A stretch of DNA of 58,164 bases from the NCBI GenBank assembly GCA_947646735.1, contig CANTFK010000305.1:1-58164 (forward strand), written 5' to 3'. Made by a program: the position numbers and the translations under genes. The notes under the pieces are model-generated. The model had not been told where the DNA came from. It saw only the letters and a list, made by a program, of their open reading frames with translations, and ran no database searches. Each line of letters begins with the position of its first letter. The stretch's first letter is position 1. The DNA comes from Peronospora farinosa. Taxonomy: Eukaryota > Oomycota > Peronosporomycetes > Peronosporales > Peronosporaceae. Positions 1 to 11,567 of the stretch are shown here, piece after piece.

Positions 1-849
1 AAACGATGCACACTTGCTCGATGTCGCCGGCCTTAAGGTCATGAAGGAAGTCTTTCCATGCAAGGTCTGACAGAGATGTGATCTCTGCAGCAGTGCACGG
101 TGGGCTCGCTACCTCAATGTAGCGGCCACGATGTGGAGATCCCTCCACATATTCAAGCGCGCATACGAGTTCTGTGGCAAAGCGATAGAGTGAATTTGGC
201 AAAGTATGACCGCATATTTTCGGTTAAGTCTGAAATGGCCAATATTGGTGAATCGCGATCCCGCAGAAAAAGTTTCGAGATGATGGCAAATGGGATGGAA
301 AACAGTGAATGGTGGAGGTCGTAGTTCTATGTGGAATTAACTATGGCCTAGAACTACGCAATTGCGATCTCCAGTATTTTTTGATGGCGATCCGCGTGAA
401 CGTGATCGCTAAGAAGGAGGATTGGTACAGCCAAGTATGTGGAAGACGGTCTGGTGTGGATCACGTCGCTATGGAAGACTGGGATGAGGTGGGCATGACA
501 TGTCATATAGATGTACCATATTACATGATCCGAGGAACGTTGAAAAGGACAAGTCGTGATCCAGCGGACCGCGATCCGATACTAATTATTAGTACCGCGA
601 TCCGATATTAATTATTTGTACCGCGATCCGATACTAAAATGGTATTAGATCCGAGCGAGGTAGCGATCCAGATCGCGGCGATATTGGAGTGGACCACATT
701 ACAAGATCTGATTTCTCCGAAAGGGCGATACGTGGCAAAAGATCCTGAGCTGCAGATAGTCAAGATCATAGGTTTTGGTATTTGATTGGTTAACATTAAC
801 AGAGTTCAATTTGCTTCTAAGTACGCGTATCGACTTCTCTACTCCGGGC
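1..849. other. Left edge, no confident gene
   Basis: Short ORFs here (for example about 309-611 on the plus strand) have no motif I recognise, and their codon content looks like degraded repeat. The text is rich in GATCC and GCGATCC words, like the U3 of A-family LTRs. A TGTGGAAGA at about 438 resembles the A LTR start (minus strand from 45208) and could be the true left end of the A2 5' LTR, but similarity is too short to fix the boundary. Confidence 0.4.
568..643. repeat. 26-bp tandem repeat, three copies
   Basis: Three consecutive copies begin ACCGCGATCCGAT at 568, 594 and 620, with period 26 bp; the third is slightly shortened. It probably lies in the U3 region of the A2 LTR, where related LTRs also carry GATCGCG-rich repeats. 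Confidence 0.75.
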
Positions 850-1067
850 AGGATATTTGTCCTACCGACGCCGAGAATACCGACTACAAGTGCACCCTGG
901 ATTGTTTTGGCCAGGTGAAGGAATTCTCGACACAACAACTCAGCTGCGATCGAGCGCAGAAATAACAAATAAGGGCAAGGCAAGCAAGTGCAGGACGAAT
1001 CAAGTGGCCAGAAGGTTCTGCTCAAGTGGTCAGAAGATTCAAGCTTCGCCTTTTAACTTATGAGATC
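850..1067 (+). repeat. Left half of the split A2 5' LTR
   Basis: This stretch matches the reverse complement of the LTR piece at 2440-2617 and of A-family LTRs (13300-13450, 44500-44620). It breaks off at 1067, exactly where the E LTR starts. The continuation is at 54242, where CTATTGGTACGATC follows GATC just as it does in the uninterrupted relative read from 2490 down to 2440. The left boundary of similarity is about 850; the LTR itself probably starts further left. Confidence 0.8.
1064..1067. other. Left 4-bp target duplication (GATC) of E
   Basis: GATC directly precedes the TGTGGTGG terminus at 1068 and recurs at 54242-54245 directly after the CCACA terminus at 54241. In an uninterrupted related LTR (2440-2490, reverse complement) the surrounding sequence has a single GATC. 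Confidence 0.8.
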
Positions 1068-1935
1068 TGTGGTGGAGTGGGTTCTCAAAATTGTGTGATG
1101 AGACCCCAAACCACTCACAGTGCCGGAGTGCCCACTGTCGGAGGGGGTACCCCGATGCCGCGTATGAATCTTCTTCTCACCTTGTGTACCCGTCGGCTGG
1201 CGGGTTGCACTCTTCGGAAGACTTGGTGATGATGTAGACGTCTGCCTTGAGGGAGGTAGACCTGGGGGGCCTCGAGTGGATATGCTTCACTCGGTAGGCC
1301 GGCAGGTGGCCACTCGATCGACCTTGTCGACAGTGGGCTTAGAGCCAAATTCTTCAGGGAGCTTGTCGTCCCTGGCCTTTTCCTTCTTGTTTCAGGGGTA
1401 TTAACCACCTGACCTTTCCTTTGCTCCCGGACCTTGAGGTGAGGGAGACCGCTTCCGATAGCGGGTCTCGGGGGATGTTGCTACTCGAACGAGCTCACAG
1501 GCCAAATATATACTGGAGCTCTATTCGCACTTGAACTTCGCTACACAACTTTCTTCGACGGGGGGGCCAAAATATATCCCTTCCCGGAACAGCTTAGAAC
1601 AAGTTCTTTTGGGGTGACAGAGTCGTGCCACGTGGGGTTCAGCTCGAACTTGAGTCTAATCACACGCCTGTCTTCAACGGGGGGGGGGGGGCAAATATAT
1701 CCCTTCTCCGGAATAGGCGTGTGGCCAGACTAGAGTTACTTTACAGCGCGACGAAGACTTGCCAAGTAGATCGCAAATTGAGTAGTATTTAATATAGTCC
1801 TATTCTTTTGACTCATTTACTCTATCCTTGCCTGAAGCTCTGATTCCTTGAGTCGACTGGTCTGATCCTTGTATTAACTGGTCAGGAGTGGCTGAAACCC
1901 GAGGGGACGAGGTCTACCGATAATGGACCGGGTCG
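1068..1935 (-). repeat. Truncated 3' LTR of E
   Basis: Matches the LTR blocks of the 2-kb array from TGTGGTGG through the purine-run segment and the conserved TGGTCAGGAGTGGCTGAA region into about two units of the U3 minisatellite. It then diverges near 1930. The remaining U3 and the expected TTCACCACA end are missing, so the LTR was cut by a later deletion or insertion. Confidence 0.75.
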
Positions 1936-2189
1936 GCAAACAAGTGAGGTGGTCGAAGACGAGATTTCACCTCTGATTGAAGAGAATGGGCGGACTAGTA
2001 TGAGACCGACGTGATGGAGACAGAGCTTTCACGTCCAGAGGGAGCACATCATCTTCTTGTGATAGCTACGTGCCAGTTTCGAAGCGGAGCTCGAGACGCA
2101 AGAGAAACACAAGAAATAAGCACGTCGATCACCGAGACGACGAAATGCCTGTCAAAAAGCTGATGCAAATGATTCCGTAGTGACGAAAT
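1936..2189. other. Unassigned spacer between LTR fragments
   Basis: No motif, repeat or credible ORF recognised. It joins the broken E LTR to an A-like LTR fragment and is presumably residue of an older insertion. Confidence 0.35.
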
Positions 2190-2617
2190 TGTGGTGGAGT
2201 GAAATTCGCAAAATTGCTGATGCGATTCCAACTCTCGACTGGCGCCCGGACGACCGACTAACGGAGGGGGTACCCCGATTCCGTGTATAAAGCCTTCCTC
2301 ACCTTGTGTACCCGTCGGTAGGGCGGGTTGCTCTCTTGTCGGTGGACTTGAGTCGATGTTGATCCTAATCGGGTTAGGGATAGTTTTTTGGTGATCTTGT
2401 GAAAATCTTCACAAGATCGACCAAGTACTTGTTTGTTGATCGTACCAATAGATCCCAATAGTCCAATAAGGTGAAGCTTGAATCTTCTGACCACTTGAGC
2501 AGAACCTTCTGACCTCTTGATCCGTCCTGCACTTGCTTACCTTGCCCTTATTTGTTATTCCTGCGTTCGATCGCAGTTGAGTTGTTGTGTCGAGAATTCC
2601 TTCACCTGGCCAAAACA
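2190..2617 (-). repeat. A-like LTR fragment, reversed
   Basis: Starts TGTGGTGGAGTG and follows the A LTR (13025 and 44212) through the GGAGGGGGTACC box and the CTTGAATCTTCTGACC segment at clearly lower identity. It stops near 2617, where Copia gag begins. It is a useful uninterrupted reference for the LTR that E split. Confidence 0.75.
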
Positions 2618-2619
2618 AT

Positions 2620-3073
2620 CCGAGAAACGACTTCAAGCTTCGCCGACCCGCGAGCGTCTGATGACGACGTCAAGGCGAGCAACATCGCGTTTGGTTTGAT
2701 GTTGCTCCACATGGACGCGGACTAACACCATGTGGTCGACGACTGTGAAGAAGCATGGGTCGCATGGTCACGTTTGAAGATGCTGTATGGCGGCTCGCAG
2801 AAGGTGGGACGAATCTACCTCAAGCGTCAGCTCTTCAGCATGAAGATGGCGGAAGGAGCAAACGTGTTGCATCACTGCAATGATGTCTTGAACATCGGCG
2901 CCAAGATCAGCAGCATTGGCGCCAAGATGGAAGATGAAGACATCGCGATATCCCTGCTGCTCAGTCTCCCGAAGAGCTTCGACAACGTGGTTCTGAACTT
3001 GGAGATGAGCAGCGCAGAACTTCTTACCCAAAATGTAGTCAAGGTGTTGACGAACGAGCACGCCAAGCGTTAA
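2620..3073 (+). pseudogene. Ty1/Copia Gag fragment (UBN2-like)
   Basis: The frame ending at 3073 reads as the conserved central Gag of Copia elements (UBN2/retrotran_gag family, nucleocapsid precursor). It has the AW..L...Y pattern, then [12 protein letters not shown], a GAKM.DEDIA stretch and [13 protein letters not shown]. An in-frame TAA at 2723-2725 separates the upstream part (about 2655-2722) from the rest. No Copia protease, integrase or RT follows, because the D LTR begins 22 bp after the stop. It is therefore a truncated, dead fragment and the only Copia sequence I see in the window. Confidence 0.75.
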
Positions 3074-3095
3074 AGGAAAAGGTGACGACAACAGA

Positions 3096-3402
3096 TGTAA
3101 AGGGGCAACTTATTACATAAGTAATTATATAATTACATAAGTAGGCATAGGGCAGTATTTGATTAGCGGATACTGCGCGTCATTTTTATTATTGGTTTAT
3201 TATTGGGTGCCAGACCCAATAACTAGCCAATAATAAATTGACTTCTATATTGAGTGGTTCCCAGGAGCTAGGGAACATATTCGCACTTACTGCGAATAAA
3301 AACAAAACAAAAATAAAACAGAGTCATATTTACGAGTTAATTGAGAGCGCTTCCTCAACGCCCTTTTAGTGTAAAACGGTAACGGGTCCTTAGCCCGTTA
3401 CA
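3096..3402 (+). repeat. 5' LTR of truncated Gypsy element D
   Basis: Begins TGTAAAGGGGCAAC and ends TTAGCCCGTTACA. A reversed copy lies at 15027-15344, which defines both ends. It contains inverted repeats around 3195-3240 (TTATTATTGG versus CCAATAATAA). Primer site and gag follow directly. Confidence 0.85.
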
Positions 3403-3404
3403 CC

Positions 3405-3422
3405 TGGTAGCACTTCGTAGTC
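3405..3422 (+). other. Primer binding site of D
   Basis: TGGTAGCACTTCGTAGTC starts two bases after the LTR end and begins with the TGG expected to pair with tRNA CCA. Element B has the same site with one change at 16889-16906. Primer tRNA identity not determined. Confidence 0.65.
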
Positions 3423-3427
3423 CTTCA

Positions 3428-4339
3428 ATGACCAGATTCGAGATGAACATGGGCGAGTCTTCGGTGGCTCCAGCGGTCTCGCTGGAGCATTCTAATTTCC
3501 CACATCTCACCTCGGTGGAGTGGAAGGCATTACATCGCCTCGCGGCGGTGTCTGGTGAAACTATTGTGACGTCGCTGCTGAGCACAGCGACGCCTGATGA
3601 TCAACGTGCCGCCATCCAAGACTTTATGGTGCGCGAGCTCGCCGAAGCGAATCGGTGAGTATTGACTCCCTCGCGCACTTCGCACCATGACGCTATCAAG
3701 ATGGAGACGTCAACGTACTCCGGTGATGGTCCGGATCGTCTCCCCCTCAATCGCTGGTTTCGCGAGGTGGATATTGCAATAGCGTCAAGATTAATTGACG
3801 CTCCGACGGCCAAGGTCAATTTCCTGTTGTCTCGTCTTGCCGGCAAAGTTAAGGAATGGGCCCTCGGAAAGCTCGTCGTAGATGAGTCGGCGTTTCCAAC
3901 GCTGGACGATATCCAGCGTGACTTACGACTGGCTTTCGAGCCTCCTCAAGATGAATCTCGCTTGCGTGCACATTTCTTCTCACTCCGACAGGGCAAGCTG
4001 TCGATGCGTGACTACGTGCAGAAGACACGTCATCTTGCTTCGTGCATTACCACGCAGCCAATTGACATGGCTTCACAAGTCCATGTCTTTATCTTTGGTA
4101 TGCAAGAGGGCATGACGCGTTACTGCCTCACACGTGCTGAGCCAAAGTCCCTCGAGGAGGCATTTGCCCTCGCGCTTCGTGAGGATTACACTGTCGCGTC
4201 GTCGTACCTGCACGCAGCGTCACAACATTCCCGGATGTCTGGCCCAGAGCCAATGGAAATTGATGCAATTGAGTCCTCTCGTGGTCGCGGCAAATCATTA
4301 GGCCGCGACATTCGCAATCCTAACACGATGAAGTGGTAA
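3428..4339 (+). pseudogene. Gag of element D, broken
   Basis: One frame runs from ATG 3428 to TAA 4337-4339 with a single internal TGA at 3656-3658. The middle and C-terminal part is a Ty3/Gypsy capsid (retrotrans_gag): [14 protein letters not shown], then [36 protein letters not shown] and a GPEPMEID motif. It would form the particle shell. The zinc knuckle is lost to a frameshift: its remnant (TGHRAAVC) is in another frame just after 4339. The GTGAGT at the internal stop resembles a splice donor, but nothing else supports an intron. Confidence 0.75.
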
Positions 4340-4464
4340 AACAGGCCATCGTGCGGCTGTCTGTCGTGCACCTGCGCCGGTGACGATGAACACAGATGTC
4401 TGCCACCACCATGCGCGATGATTCGAGACTGATTATTATCAGTCTCATCGTCGCTGGGGTGAAG

Positions 4465-4851
4465 CGACCACTTTGAGCGTTGTTGGATTCTGGCGCTTCC
4501 AACAACTTCTTTCGTGCATCCTGTTTGTCCCTTCTCCCGTCGACTGTCACGGTTCGAGAAGGTCCAGGTGACATCGTTGTCAAACTTGCCGATGGACAAC
4601 CAAAACGTGTCCCGCGTAAAACAGTGGTTTTACCGTACACTTTCGACGGTTTCCAGAGCAACGACGAATTTTTGGTGTACGAGATGAACTATGCATTTGA
4701 TTGCATACTTGGGATACCGTGGCTGTCACGGTATCAGCCGAAGATAGATTGGCTATCTCGGTCCGTCAAACGACGAAGCGGTTATGACTTCAGTGAAGTG
4801 TTTACTCATTTGTTGGTCGCTTCATCCGACGGCCTCACGTCAGGGTCGTGA
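4465..4851 (+). pseudogene. Retropepsin-like protease of D, partial
   Basis: The frame beginning about 4480 has LDSGASNNFF, the DSG catalytic motif of aspartic retropepsins, and CILGIPWLSRYQPKIDW, the usual C-terminal protease motif preceding pol in oomycete Gypsy elements. Role: cleavage of Gag-Pol. It is in a different frame from gag and stops at 4851. The rest of pol is absent, so D is a 5' fragment of about 2.2 kb. Confidence 0.75.
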
Positions 4852-5267
4852 ACGAACTCGCCACGACTAGTAGTCAATACAGAGAGAGCAATGACCCTCT
4901 GTGCGCAGTATGTTCCGTTACACTGACGGAGCCACAGAACGAAGCGGTAGAACAGCGGTTCCCGCACACGCAGACATCGGTCGAACAGAGGTTCCCGATT
5001 CACAACAAGGCGGTTAAACAGCGGTTCCCGCACACACAGACATCGGTCGGACAGGGGTTCCCGATTCCCAACGAAGCGGTCGAGCAGGGGATCCCTCATA
5101 CAAGCACATCGGATGAGCAAAGGCTCCCGATTAATTCGAGGCGATCAAGCAGGGTCTCCCGCATACAATCACATCGGACGAGCAGCGGCTCCCGCGTACA
5201 AGCACATCGGAAGAGCAGAGGCTCCCGATCAATATCGAGGCGGTCGAGCAAGGGCTCCGACGAATAA
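4848..5267 (+). repeat. Protease-RT linker with tandem peptide repeats (D)
   Basis: After the protease the 4848-5267 frame encodes repeats of about 11 residues such as VEQRFPHTQTS alternating with V.QRFPI.N.A. The DNA period is about 66-68 bp (ACATCGG at 4973, 5040, 5104 and 5170). Position matches the linker between protease and RT seen in B and A, where A also has peptide repeats. The sequence ends at TAA 5265-5267 and is joined to the LTR minisatellite of the array. Confidence 0.65.
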
Positions 5268-5268
5268 A

Positions 5269-5437
5269 GGACCTGTTCGACCGATGAGGGACCGAGGTCG
5301 ACCAATGAGGGACCCAGGTCTACCAGCGAGGGACCGGGTCCACCAATGAGGGACCCAGGTCTACCAACGAGGGACCGAGGTCGACCGATGAGGAGCCGAG
5401 GTCAGCCGACGAGGGACCCAGGTCTACCGACGAGGGA
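5269..5437. repeat. U3 minisatellite at the left edge of the array
   Basis: About 21-bp units of the form GAGGGACCNAGGTCNACCNA. This is the U3 minisatellite of the E/C LTR family (compare 22600-22810, 32950-33300, 53810-54010), here directly joined to element D. It is the left breakpoint of the 2-kb array. Confidence 0.8.
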
Positions 5438-7472
5438 CCATGGCCAACCATCCAAGGATCTTTCTATTGGCTGAAAATTCAACCAATCAGAAACCTGGAA
5501 TTTTGTTGGTTGTCCACGCGTCACCGTTTCGTGAGCTCGCTGTTCCTGCTTCGCTCCCTTTGATTGACGCCGCACCAGTCGGTCTCTGGGACATCCTAGT
5601 GACTGATACAGTGGAAGACGATTCTGGGGACCACGGAGCTGCTGAAATCTGGTCGCTTGACGGCAGGTGCGATGGACCTTGCTTCGCCCCTGGATGGCCG
5701 GCGTTCTCATACATTTGAAGGTAGACCGCGATGTCTTGAAGAGTCATCTGGCTGTCCCTGTACCGTGTTTGTGTGTGAGCCGTCAAAGGTAGGTGTCCCT
5801 TTGCTGGGACGTTTGTGTATATTCTCTAACGTCGTTTGTGATTCTGTCAACACCAGGAAAAGCAGGTCGTCCGGGTTGATCCTTCCTGCGACCATGGTCG
5901 CTTCTCGAAGAAGGGTGACAGCGCGGTGATCGCGTCTGTGACGGACTGCAGCCGTGGTAGGATCAACACCGAGCCAGTGAGCTGTCCAAGCAGCTGGATC
6001 TAGAGATTCTTCGCGACGGGGTTGCTCTCCAAGAATGCGTCTAGCGTGCGTGGGTGGTAGACCTTCGTGACGTCAACGTCCGATCATGACGCCAGTCCTG
6101 ACTTCTCGAGGCCTATCGACTTGGTGTTTCCGGGTGCCTTCATCAGGAACTTTGTCGGCTTGGACTGCGCGATCTTGTTTTTTTGTTTTTTGGGGACCTT
6201 AGCCTCTCGGTTTTCACCGTCGGCGGATGGTCCTCTGGATCATGATAGGCATCATGACCCAAGGTGTCCTCAACGAGTACATAGGGAGGGTATTTAGGTT
6301 TCTCTTCAAAAAGTTCAACCTCGACAATGCTGACCGGGCCCCTCCCAAGGTCCGGTCGGTCCTTCGATCCTTTGTTTATTTCTTCTTAAGTCACTGGCGA
6401 TCGGTCTTCCAGTGGCTCTTCGGTCTTGTTCTCCTTCTTGATATTAACATCTTTATCGTCTTGGTACTCGCGGTGGAATCCCGCGTCTTCCGAAGATCCG
6501 GGCACGCGCACCATTGTGGTGGAGTGGGTTCTCAAAATTGTATGATGAGACCCCAAACCACTCACTGTGCCGGACTGCCGACAGTCGGAGGGGGTACCTC
6601 GATGCCGCGTATGGACCGTCTCTCACCTTGTGTACCCGTCGGCTGGCGAGTTGCACTGTTCGGAAGACTTGGTGATGATGTAGACGTCTGCCTTGAGAGA
6701 GGTAGACCGGGGGGGCCTCGAGTGGATATGCTTCACTCGGTAGGCCGGTAGGTGGCCACTCGATCGACCTTGTCGATAGTGGGCTTAGAGCCAAATTCTT
6801 CAGGGAGCTTGTCGTCCCTGGTCTTTTCCTTCTTGTTTCAGGGGTATTAACCACCTGACCTTTCCTTTGCTCCCGGACCTTGAGGTGAGGGAGACCGCTT
6901 CCGATAGCGGGTCTCGGGGGTGTTGCTACTCGAACGAGCTCACAGGCCAAATATATACTGGAGCTCTATTCGCACTTGAACTTTGCTACACAACTTTCTT
7001 CGACGGGGGGGCCAAAATATATCCCTTCCCGGAACAGCTTAGAACAAGTTCTTTTGGGGTTCAGCTCGCACTTGAGTCTAATCACACGCCTGTCTTCAAC
7101 GGGGGGGGGGGCAAATATATCCCTTCCCCGGAACAGGCGTGTGGCCAGACTAGAGTTCCTTTACAACGCGACGAAGACTTGCCAAGTAGATCGCAAATTG
7201 AGTAGTATTTAATATAGTCCTATTCTTTTAACTCCTTTACTCTATCCTTGCCTGAAGCTCTGATTCCTTGCGTCGACTGGTCTGATCCTTTTATTAACTG
7301 GTCAGGAGTGGCTGAACCCCGAGGGACCGAGGTCGACCAATGAGGGACCCAGGTCTACCAGCGAGGGACCGGGTCCACCAATGAGGGACCCAGGTCTACC
7401 AACGAGGGACCGAGGTCGACCGATGAGGAGCCGAGGTCAGCCGACGAGGGACCCAGGTCTACCGACGAGGGA
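5438..7472 (-). repeat. Array unit 1 (gag' 5438-6514, PBS 6496-6513, partial LTR 6515-7472)
   Basis: Read on the minus strand: LTR without its outer U3, 1-nt spacer, primer site, then about 1.08 kb of gag joined to the next LTR at the minisatellite. 2,035 bp. The gag' reading starts MVRVPGSSEDAGFHRE, hits a TAA after about 42 codons and changes frame at an A-rich run before MKAPGNTKSIG. Short form of the variable site (GCTGGGACG near 5808). Confidence 0.88.
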
Positions 7473-9515
7473 CCATGGCCAACCATCCAAGGATCTTTCT
7501 ATTGGCTGAAAATTCAACCAATCAGAAACCTGGAATTTTGTTGGTTGTCCACGCGTCACCGTTTCGTGAGCTCGCTGTTCCTGCTTCGCTCCCTTTGATT
7601 GACGCCGCACCAGTCGGTCTCTGGGACATCCTAGTGACTGATACAGTGGAAGACGATTCTGGGGACCACGGAGCTGCTGAAATCTGGTCGCTTGACGGCA
7701 GGTGCGATGGACCTTGCTTCGCCCCTGGATGGCCGGCGTTCTCATACATTTGAAGGTAGACCGCGATGTCTTGAAGAGTCATCTGGCTGTCCCTGTACCG
7801 TGTTTGTGTGTGAGCCGTCAAAGGTAGGTGTCCCTTTGCTGGGGGACGTTTGTGTATATTCTCTAACGTCGTTTGTGATTCTGTCAACACCAGGAAAAGC
7901 AGGTCGTCCGGGTTGATCCTTCCTGCGACCATGGTCGCTTCTCGAAGAAGGGTGACAGCGCGGTGATCGCGTCTGTGACGGACTGCAGCCGTGGTAGGAT
8001 CAACACCGAGCCAGTGAGAGCTGTCCAAGCAGCTGGATCTAGAGATTCTTCGCGACGGGGTCGCTCTCCAAGAATGCGTCTAGCGTGCGTGGGTGGTAGA
8101 CCTTCGTGACGTCAACGTCCGATCATGACGCCAGTCCTGACTTCTCGAGGCCTATCGACTTGGTGTTTCCGGGTGCCTTCATCAGGAACTTTGTCGGCTT
8201 GGACTGCGCGATCTTGTTTTTTTGTTTTTTGGGGACCTTAGCCTCTCGGTTTTCACCGTCGGCGGATGGTCCTCTGGATCATGATAGGCATCATGACCCA
8301 AGGTGTCCTCAACGAGTACATAGGGAGGGTATTTAGGTTTCTCTTCAAAAAGTTCAACCTCGACAATGCTGACCGGGCCCCTCCCAAGGTCCGGTCGGCC
8401 CTTCGATCCTTTGTTTATTTCTTCTTAAGTCACTGGCGATCGGTCTTCCAGTGGCTCTTCGGTCTTGTTCTCCTTCTTGATATGAACATCTTTATCGTCT
8501 TGGTACTCGCGGTGGAATCCCGCGTCTTCCGAAGATCCGGGCACGCGCACCATTGTGGTGGAGTGGGTTCTCAAAATTGTATGATGAGACCCCAAACCAC
8601 TCACTGTGCCGGACTGCCGACAGTCGGAGGGGGTACCTCGATGCCGCGTATGGACCGTCTCTCACCTTGTGTACCCGTCGGCTGGCGGGTTGCACTCTCC
8701 GGAAGACTTGGTGATGATGTAGACGTCTGCCTTGAGAGAGGTAGACCGGGGGGGCCTCGATTGGATATGCTTCACTCGGTAGGCCGGCAGGTGGCCACTC
8801 GATCGACCTTGTCGACAGTGGGCTTAGAGCCAAATTCTTCAGGGAGCTTGTCGTCCCTGGTCTTTTCCTTCTTGTTTCAGGGGTATTAACCACCTGACCT
8901 TTCCTTTGCTCCCGGACCTTGAGGTGAGGGAGACCGCTTCCGATAGCGGGTCTCGGGGGTGTTGCTACTCGAACGAGCTCACAGGCCAAATATATACTGG
9001 AGCTCTATTCGCACTTGAACTTTGCTACACAACTTTCTTCGACGGGGGGGCCAAAATATATCCCTTCCCGGAACAGGAAGCTTAGAACAAGTTCTTTTGG
9101 GGTTCAGCTCGCACTTGAGTCTAATCACACGCCTGTCTTCAACGGGGGGGGGGGCAAATATATCCCTTCCCCGGAACAGGCGTGTGGCCAGACTAGAGTT
9201 CCTTTACAACGCGACGAAGACTTGCCAAGTAGATCGCAAATTGAGTAGTATTTAATATAGTCCTATTCTTTTAACTCCTTTACTCTATCCTTGCCTGAAG
9301 CTCTGATTCCTTGCGTCGACTGGTCTGATCCTTTTATTAACTGGTCAGGAGTGGCTGAACCCCGAGGGACCGAGGTCGACCAATGAGGGACCCAGGTCTA
9401 CCAGCGAGGGACCGGGTCCACCAATGAGGGACCCAGGTCTACCAACGAGGGACCGAGGTCGACCGATGAGGAGCCGAGGTCAGCCGACGAGGGACCCAGG
9501 TCTACCGACGAGGGA
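7473..9515 (-). repeat. Array unit 2 (gag' 7473-8553, partial LTR 8554-9515)
   Basis: 2,043 bp, nearly identical to unit 1. Distinguished by GCTGGGGGACG at the variable site, an extra GA near 8015, and GGAAGCTTAG in the LTR purine segment near 9076. Confidence 0.88.
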
Positions 9516-11567
9516 CCATGGCCAACCATCCAAGGATCTTTCTATTGGCTGAAAATTCAACCAATCAGAAACCTGGAATTTTGTTGGTTGTCCACGCGTC
9601 ACCGTTTCGTGAGCTCGCTGTTCCTGCTTCGCTCCCTTTGATTGACGCCGCACCAGTCGGTCTCTGGGACATCCTAGTGACTGATACAGTGGAAGACGAT
9701 TCTGGGGACCACGGAGCTGCTGGAATCTGGTCGCTTGACGGCAGGGTTGCGATGGACCTTGCTTCGCCCCTGGATGGCCGGTGTTCTCATACATTTGAGG
9801 GTAGACCGCGATGTCTTGAAGAGTCATCTGGCTGTCCCTGTACCGTGTTTGTGTGTGAGCCGTCAAAGGTAGGTGTCCCTTTGCTGGGTGGAGGAGGCGA
9901 CGTTTGTGTATATTCTCTAACGTCGTTTGTGATTCTGTCAACACCAGGAAAAGCAGGTCGTCCGGGTTGATCCTTCCTGCGACCATGGTCGCTTCTCGAA
10001 GAAGGGTGACAGCGCGGTGATCGCGTCTGTGACGGACTGCAGCCGTGGTAGGATCAACACCGAGCCAGTGAGAGCTGTCCAAGCAGCTGGATCTAGAGAT
10101 TCTTCGCGACGGGGTCGCTCTCCAAGAATGCGTCTAGCGTGCGTGGGTGGTAGACCTTCGTGACGTCAACGTCCGATCATGACGCCAGTCCTGACTTCTC
10201 GAGGCCTATCGACTTGGTGTTTCCGGGTGCCTTCATCAGGAACTTTGTCGGCTTGGACTGCGCGATCTTGTTTTTTTGTTTTTTGGGGACCTTAGCCTCT
10301 CGGTTTTCACCGTCGGCGGATGGTCCTCTGGATCATGATAGGCATCATGACCCAAGGTGTCCTCAACGAGTACATAGGGAGGGTATTTAGGTTTCTCTTC
10401 AAAAAGTTCAACCTCGACAATGCTGACCGGGCCCCTCCCAAGGTCCGGTCGGTCCTTCGATCCTTTGTTTATTTCTTCTTAAGTCACTGGCGATCGGTCT
10501 TCCAGTGGCTCTTCGGTCTTGTTCTCCTTCTTGATATGAACATCTTTATCGTCTTGGTACTCGCGGTGGAATCCCGCGTCTTCCGAAGATCCGGGCACGC
10601 GCACCATTGTGGTGGAGTGGGTTCTCAAAATTGTATGATGAGACCCCAAACCACTCACTGTGCCGGACTGCCGACTGTCGGAGGGGGTACCTCGATGCCG
10701 CGTATGGACCTTCTCTCACCTTGTGTACCCGTCGGCTGGCGAGTTGCACTGTTCGGAAGACTTGGTGATGATGTAGACGTCTGCCTTGAGAGAGGTAGAC
10801 CGGGGGGGCCTCGAGTGGATATGCTTCACTCGGTAGGCCGGCAGGTGGCCACTCGATCGACCTTGTCGACAGTGGGCTTAGAGCCAAATTCTTCAGGGAG
10901 CTTGTCGTCCCTGGTCTTTTCCTTCTTGTTTCAGGGGTATTAACCACCTGACCTTTCCTTTGCTCCCGGACCTTGAGGTGAGGGAGACCGCTTCCGATAG
11001 CGGGTCTCGGGGGTGTTGCTACTCGAACGAGCTCACAGGCCAAATATATACTGGAGCTCTATTCGCACTTGAACTTTGCTACACAACTTTCTTCGACGGG
11101 GGGGCCAAAATATATCCCTTCCCGGAACGGAGCTTAGAACAAGTTCTTTTGGGGTTCAGCTCGCACTTGAGTCTAATCACACGCCTGTCTTCAACGGGGG
11201 GGGGGGCAAATATATCCCTTCCCCGGAACAGGCGTGTGGCCAGACTAGAGTTCCTTTACAACGCGACGAAGACTTGCCAAGTAGATCGCAAATTGAGTAG
11301 TATTTAATATAGTCCTATTCTTTTAACTCCTTTACTCTATCCTTGCCTGAAGCTCTGATTCCTTGCGTCGACTGGTCTGATCCTTTTATTAACTGGTCAG
11401 GAGTGGCTGAACCCCGAGGGACCGAGGTCGACCAATGAGGGACCCAGGTCTACCAGCGAGGGACCGGGTCCACCAATGAGGGACCCAGGTCTACCAACGA
11501 GGGACCGAGGTCGACCGATGAGGAGCCGAGGTCAGCCGACGAGGGACCCAGGTCTACCGACGAGGGA
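9516..11567 (-). repeat. Array unit 3 (gag' 9516-10607, partial LTR 10608-11567)
   Basis: 2,052 bp. It keeps a longer form of the variable site (TGGAGGAGGC insertion near 9890) and a GTT insertion near 9745. It shares the extra GA with unit 2. Confidence 0.88.

Noticed and set aside
309..611. 100-codon ORF near the left edge as a host gene
   Set aside because: No family motif, and it runs through a 26-bp tandem repeat typical of LTR U3.
3650..3665. Splice donor (GTGAGT) at the internal stop of D gag
   Set aside because: The frame continues directly after the TGA with no missing sequence, so a point stop is simpler than an intron.
4320..4340. Frameshift signal at the D gag stop
   Set aside because: The next frame starts inside a split zinc knuckle (TGHRAAVC), so this is a lesion rather than a programmed site.
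5269..5437. Possible CRISPR-like regular repeats
   Set aside because: Units are contiguous and degenerate with no unique spacers, and lie in an LTR U3 of a eukaryotic element.
8266..8889. Plus-strand ORF with hydrophobic stretches (MVLWIMIGIMTQG) repeated in all array units
   Set aside because: It is the complement of the gag leader and LTR; its repetition only reflects unit identity, and related gag on the other strand explains the sequence.
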